Shown: in pieces, positions 6,814-9,188 of the stretch
Numbering within the stretch: position 1 is the stretch's first letter
How the letters are laid out: every line of letters begins with the position of its first letter
Source of the DNA: Sulfurospirillum arcachonense
GTDB taxonomy: Bacteria > Campylobacterota > Campylobacteria > Campylobacterales > Sulfurospirillaceae
NCBI GenBank assembly: GCA_015662785.1
Contig: DQTM01000243.1
Coordinates: forward strand, 1 to 9,188
Length of the DNA: 9,188 nt
Direction of reading: 5' to 3'
Program-made: the position numbers and the translations under genes
Notes under the pieces: model-generated
What the model was told of the DNA's origin: nothing
The model's database searches: none
What the model saw: only the letters and a program-made list of their open reading frames with translations

Positions 6814-7714
6814 GTATCCTTATGTTTTTTTAATTTTAATTCTATTTATAATTTGTGCCTTTGCATGTAAAGAAAAAAGTGCCTACATGTATATGCCAGA
6901 TTTTTTCAAAATATCTTTACATGTAAAGGTAAACTACCTTAAAGTTTCTCTTAAATGGCTAAGTATATTTATGCTCATAACTGCTTTAGCTTCACCACTA
7001 ACAAAAGATGAAAAGAGTGCAACCAAGCCAGCTCACGCTGTTATGTTACTTATGGATGTTAGTGACTCTATGAGCCAAGGACGTATGGTAATTAATTCTC
7101 TTGGAGGGGTTGATAATAAACTTAGTGTAGCTAAACAAAGAGCGAGTGAATATATAAAACAAAGGGTTAGTGATCATGTGGGGGTTATAGTTTTTGGAGA
7201 TTTTGCATATGTAGCATCACCTCTTAGTTTTGACCACGACAGTAGTGCAACTCTAGTAGAAAGTATAAAAAGGGGAGTAGCGGGAAGTAAAACTGCTATG
7301 TATGATGCTCTTTTTCTCTCTGCTAGACTTCTGAAAAACTCAAAAGCAAAAGAGAGAGTTGTGATTCTCTTAACAGATGGCTTCAATACAGCAGGTCAGA
7401 TTCCACTCGAAGTTGCCTTGAGAGCCATAGAAGATGAAAAACTAAAAGTATTTACTGTTGGGATTGGACGTTATGGTGATTATGATGAAAATGTTTTGAA
7501 ACTCATAGCAACAAAGAGTGGTGGAGAGTTTTTTTCAGCTCGTAATTCTTCAAATCTTGAGAAGATTTACGCTCACATAGATAGACTTCAAAAGAGTGAA
7601 CTAAGAAGCAAACCAGAGTTCAATAATAACTACCTTTACATGTACCCACTTGGACTATCACTACTGTTTTTGTTTGGGTTTTTACTTTTTCATATTAGAG
7701 GAGCAAGAAGATGA
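6803..7714 (+). CDS. BatA-like VWA-domain membrane protein
   Basis: Inner-membrane protein of 303 residues. It has two N-terminal membrane segments (about 6-22 and 49-66), a von Willebrand A domain (about 78-260) and a C-terminal membrane segment (about 278-297), the BatA layout. The metal-ion-dependent adhesion site looks complete: D85-x-S87-x-S89 in MDVSDSM, T164 in GSKTAMYDAL, and D192 in LLTDGFN. A basic stretch between the first two membrane segments suggests that the VWA domain lies in the periplasm. Bat proteins have been linked to aerotolerance and envelope stress resistance. The ATG lies 11 bases inside the previous gene; the stop overlaps the next ATG (ATGA). The first 130 bases carry three copies of an unusual palindrome (6859-6928). 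Confidence 0.92.
   Translation: MQFEYPYVFLILILFIICAFACKEKSAYMYMPDFFKISLHVKVNYLKVSLKWLSIFMLITALASPLTKDEKSATKPAHAVMLLMDVSDSMSQGRMVINSLGGVDNKLSVAKQRASEYIKQRVSDHVGVIVFGDFAYVASPLSFDHDSSATLVESIKRGVAGSKTAMYDALFLSARLLKNSKAKERVVILLTDGFNTAGQIPLEVALRAIEDEKLKVFTVGIGRYGDYDENVLKLIATKSGGEFFSARNSSNLEKIYAHIDRLQKSELRSKPEFNNNYLYMYPLGLSLLFLFGFLLFHIRGARR
6859..6928. repeat. Cluster of three CTTTACATGTAAAG-type palindromes
   Basis: Three related sites lie within 70 bases of coding DNA: CTTTGCATGTAAAG (6859-6872, one mismatch from perfect), TACATGTA (6884-6891) and the perfect 14-bp palindrome CTTTACATGTAAAG (6915-6928). Partial copies occur at 3693-3703, 6126-6138 and 7634-7644. The function is unknown. Confidence 0.6.
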
Positions 7715-9188
7715 GTTTTGTATACCCTTGGTTTTTACTACTGCTCTTTTTAGTTCTGTTTTTTTATGGAGTAAAAAAATCTTCAAAGATTGAACAAGTT
7801 TTTTCAAAAGAGATGCTTTCAAAACTTCAATTTGGTGCACTAAAAGGAGATATAAAATACTATCTTTTGATTATTTCATTTTGTTTTATGGTAGTAGCTT
7901 TGGCTCGTCCAGTGATGATTTCAGAAGATAAAAAAGAGGTAGATGTAAAAAGTTTTAACTTTGTAATTGCTCTTGATATCTCAAAGTCTATGGAATCAAA
8001 AGATGTTTTTCCAAGTAGACTAGAGTTTGGAAAAAAAGCGATTGATGCGATTATGCAAAGAGTCCCTGAAGCAAATATAGCTGTGATTGCCTATACAAAT
8101 GATGCTTTTTTAGTTTCACCTTTTAGTAATGATTTTAAGAGTATTAAGTTTTTACTCTCAAACTTAGATTCAAATTCACTGAGTTCAAAAGGAAGCCAAA
8201 TACTCTCAGCTCTCGAAGCAACTAATAGAGTTTTTGAGTCAACCAATGACAAGAAAAAATCACTAATTTTAGTAGGCGATGGGGCAGATGGTAGAGATTT
8301 AGCAAAAATAAAAGAGTATATAAACCAAAACGATATAACTCTGCATGTACTAAGTATTGGTACAAAAAAAGGTACTACTTTGAGTGATGGACAAGGTGGA
8401 CTCGCTAAAGACAAAGATGGAAACATAGTAATCTCAAAAAGAGATGATTCACTTTCTAGTGTTTTAAATGGTGGAGTATATCTTAGCACGTCAGGCGAGT
8501 TGTCTAAACTAGATTGGTTTGTAGATGAAATAAAAAACTCAGTCGATAAAAAAGAGGTTAAAAGAGATAGATTTGAGGGTGCTAAAGAGCTTTTTTATTA
8601 TCCGTTGATCCTTAGTCTGTTTTTACTGTTTTTTGCATTTAATGCTCTCAGAGTTCCATTTTTAGTTGTGTTACTTTTTGTTCAAGTTGAAAGTCGTGCA
8701 GGGATGTTTGATTTTGTAGATATATATAAAGCAAAAAAGAGTTATGAAAACAAAGAGTACAAAAAAGCAGAGAAAGGTTTTGCAAAAGTAGAAGCTTCTT
8801 ACAATGAAGCAAATGCACTGTATAAACAAAAAAAGTATAAAGAAGCTCTGAAAAAGTATGAGACCATTGAGGATTTTAATGGAGATGAAGAGTATAAAAG
8901 ACTTCACAATATGGGGAACTCTTATGCAAATTTAAACAAAATAGATGAAGCGATAAAGAGTTACGAAAAAGCTTTAAAATTAAAAGATGATGAAGATACA
9001 AAAGCTAACTTAGAGTATATGAAAAAGAAGAAAAAAGAGCAACAACAGAAACAGAAAAAAAAGAAGGGCGACCAAAAACCAAAAGATGACAAGAAAAAGA
9101 AAAAAGAAGAGAAAAAGTCTGATGGTAAAAATGAGAATAAAAACAAAAAGAAATCGAAACAAAAAGAAGAGAAAAAAAGCCAAGAAAA
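7711..9188 (+). CDS. BatB-BatC-like VWA-TPR fusion protein, 3' end beyond window
   Basis: The frame stays open for 492 codons to the right edge. Membrane segments lie at about 5-20 and 50-66. A VWA domain (about 83-280) has D89-x-S91-x-S93 in LDISKSM and D190 in LVGDGADG; the usual metal-binding Thr is replaced by Ser (KGSQILSAL, S162). Two close hydrophobic segments follow (about 296-312 and 315-326). The second resembles the N-terminal signal or anchor of separate BatC proteins. Tetratricopeptide-like repeats occupy about 335-430 (YKAKKSYENKEYKKAEKGF, ALYKQKKYKEALKKYE, MGNSYANLNKIDEAIKSYEKAL), and then a Lys/Glu/Gln-rich tail runs from about 437 to the edge. Charges suggest that VWA and TPR parts are both periplasmic. 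The ATG overlaps the preceding stop (ATGA), with AGAGGAG (7697-7703) seven bases upstream. Such fusions are known in proteobacterial Bat operons. Confidence 0.92.
   Translation, partial: MSFVYPWFLLLLFLVLFFYGVKKSSKIEQVFSKEMLSKLQFGALKGDIKYYLLIISFCFMVVALARPVMISEDKKEVDVKSFNFVIALDISKSMESKDVFPSRLEFGKKAIDAIMQRVPEANIAVIAYTNDAFLVSPFSNDFKSIKFLLSNLDSNSLSSKGSQILSALEATNRVFESTNDKKKSLILVGDGADGRDLAKIKEYINQNDITLHVLSIGTKKGTTLSDGQGGLAKDKDGNIVISKRDDSLSSVLNGGVYLSTSGELSKLDWFVDEIKNSVDKKEVKRDRFEGAKELFYYPLILSLFLLFFAFNALRVPFLVVLLFVQVESRAGMFDFVDIYKAKKSYENKEYKKAEKGFAKVEASYNEANALYKQKKYKEALKKYETIEDFNGDEEYKRLHNMGNSYANLNKIDEAIKSYEKALKLKDDEDTKANLEYMKKKKKEQQQKQKKKKGDQKPKDDKKKKKEEKKSDGKNENKNKKKSKQKEEKKSQE
9019..9188 (+). repeat. 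Low-complexity Lys-rich coding segment
   Basis: The DNA is strongly A-rich, and the frame codes almost only Lys, Glu, Gln, Asp and Asn. It is the disordered tail following the TPR repeats of the VWA-TPR protein; similar charged, low-complexity tails are common in BatC-type proteins. The poorly constrained composition makes the minus-strand open frames in this stretch artefacts. Confidence 0.75.

Noticed and set aside
2505..7645. CRISPR array or transposon ends for the TACATGTA sites
   Set aside because: Spacing is irregular, copies are short and lie within genes, and there are no spacers, transposase or target duplications.
4755..9188. A new defence or secretion system built on the MoxR-VWA-TPR operon
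   Set aside because: All five genes fit the known MoxR/Bat arrangement, with no nuclease, protease, toxin or phage-related partner in the window.

Overview
The window is AT-rich DNA from a member of the Campylobacterota (the former Epsilonproteobacteria), most likely a free-living Sulfurimonas-like organism. The gene order ferredoxin - ndk - DUF177 - rpmF - plsX - fabH is one I know from Campylobacter jejuni. Ribosomal protein L32 is the short cysteine-free form, and the promoters are extended -10 boxes with T-rich upstream DNA and no clear -35. The moxR/Bat block that follows is not part of the Campylobacter neighbourhood I know, so I favour an environmental relative. The genus is inference.

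Layout. (1) Positions 1-1163, minus strand: the N-terminal part of a methyl-accepting chemotaxis protein with a Cache_3-Cache_2-like sensor. It is split by a one-base frameshift in a run of six A (387-392) and runs off the left edge. (2) Positions 1164-1349: divergent intergenic region with the ferredoxin promoter. (3) Positions 1350-1651: Alvin-type 2[4Fe-4S] ferredoxin followed by an intrinsic terminator. (4) Positions 1693-4703: a promoter with an operator-like inverted repeat at the expected transcription start, then a tight housekeeping operon: ndk, DUF177/YceD, rpmF (50 codons), plsX and fabH. (5) Positions 4727-9188: a separate promoter and a compact operon of moxR, DUF58, a DUF4381-like membrane protein, a BatA-like VWA protein and a BatB-BatC (VWA-TPR) fusion that continues past the right edge.

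How the genes work together. DUF177 and L32 belong to ribosome biogenesis; PlsX and FabH supply the acyl-phosphate step of phospholipid synthesis and the first condensation of fatty-acid synthesis; Ndk balances nucleoside triphosphates. The second operon is a MoxR AAA+ ATPase/VWA system. In this class a MoxR ATPase is thought to act as a chaperone-like partner of VWA proteins in the inner membrane, and Bat operons have been linked to aerotolerance and envelope stress. Its target here cannot be read from the sequence.

No new defence system, CRISPR array, tRNA, rRNA or mobile element is visible. The least explained signals are a dispersed palindrome family (core TACATGTA, best form CTTTACATGTAAAG) concentrated in and around the BatA gene, the inverted repeat at the ndk transcription start, and the homopolymer frameshift in the chemoreceptor. 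No gap longer than 300 bases lacks a gene.
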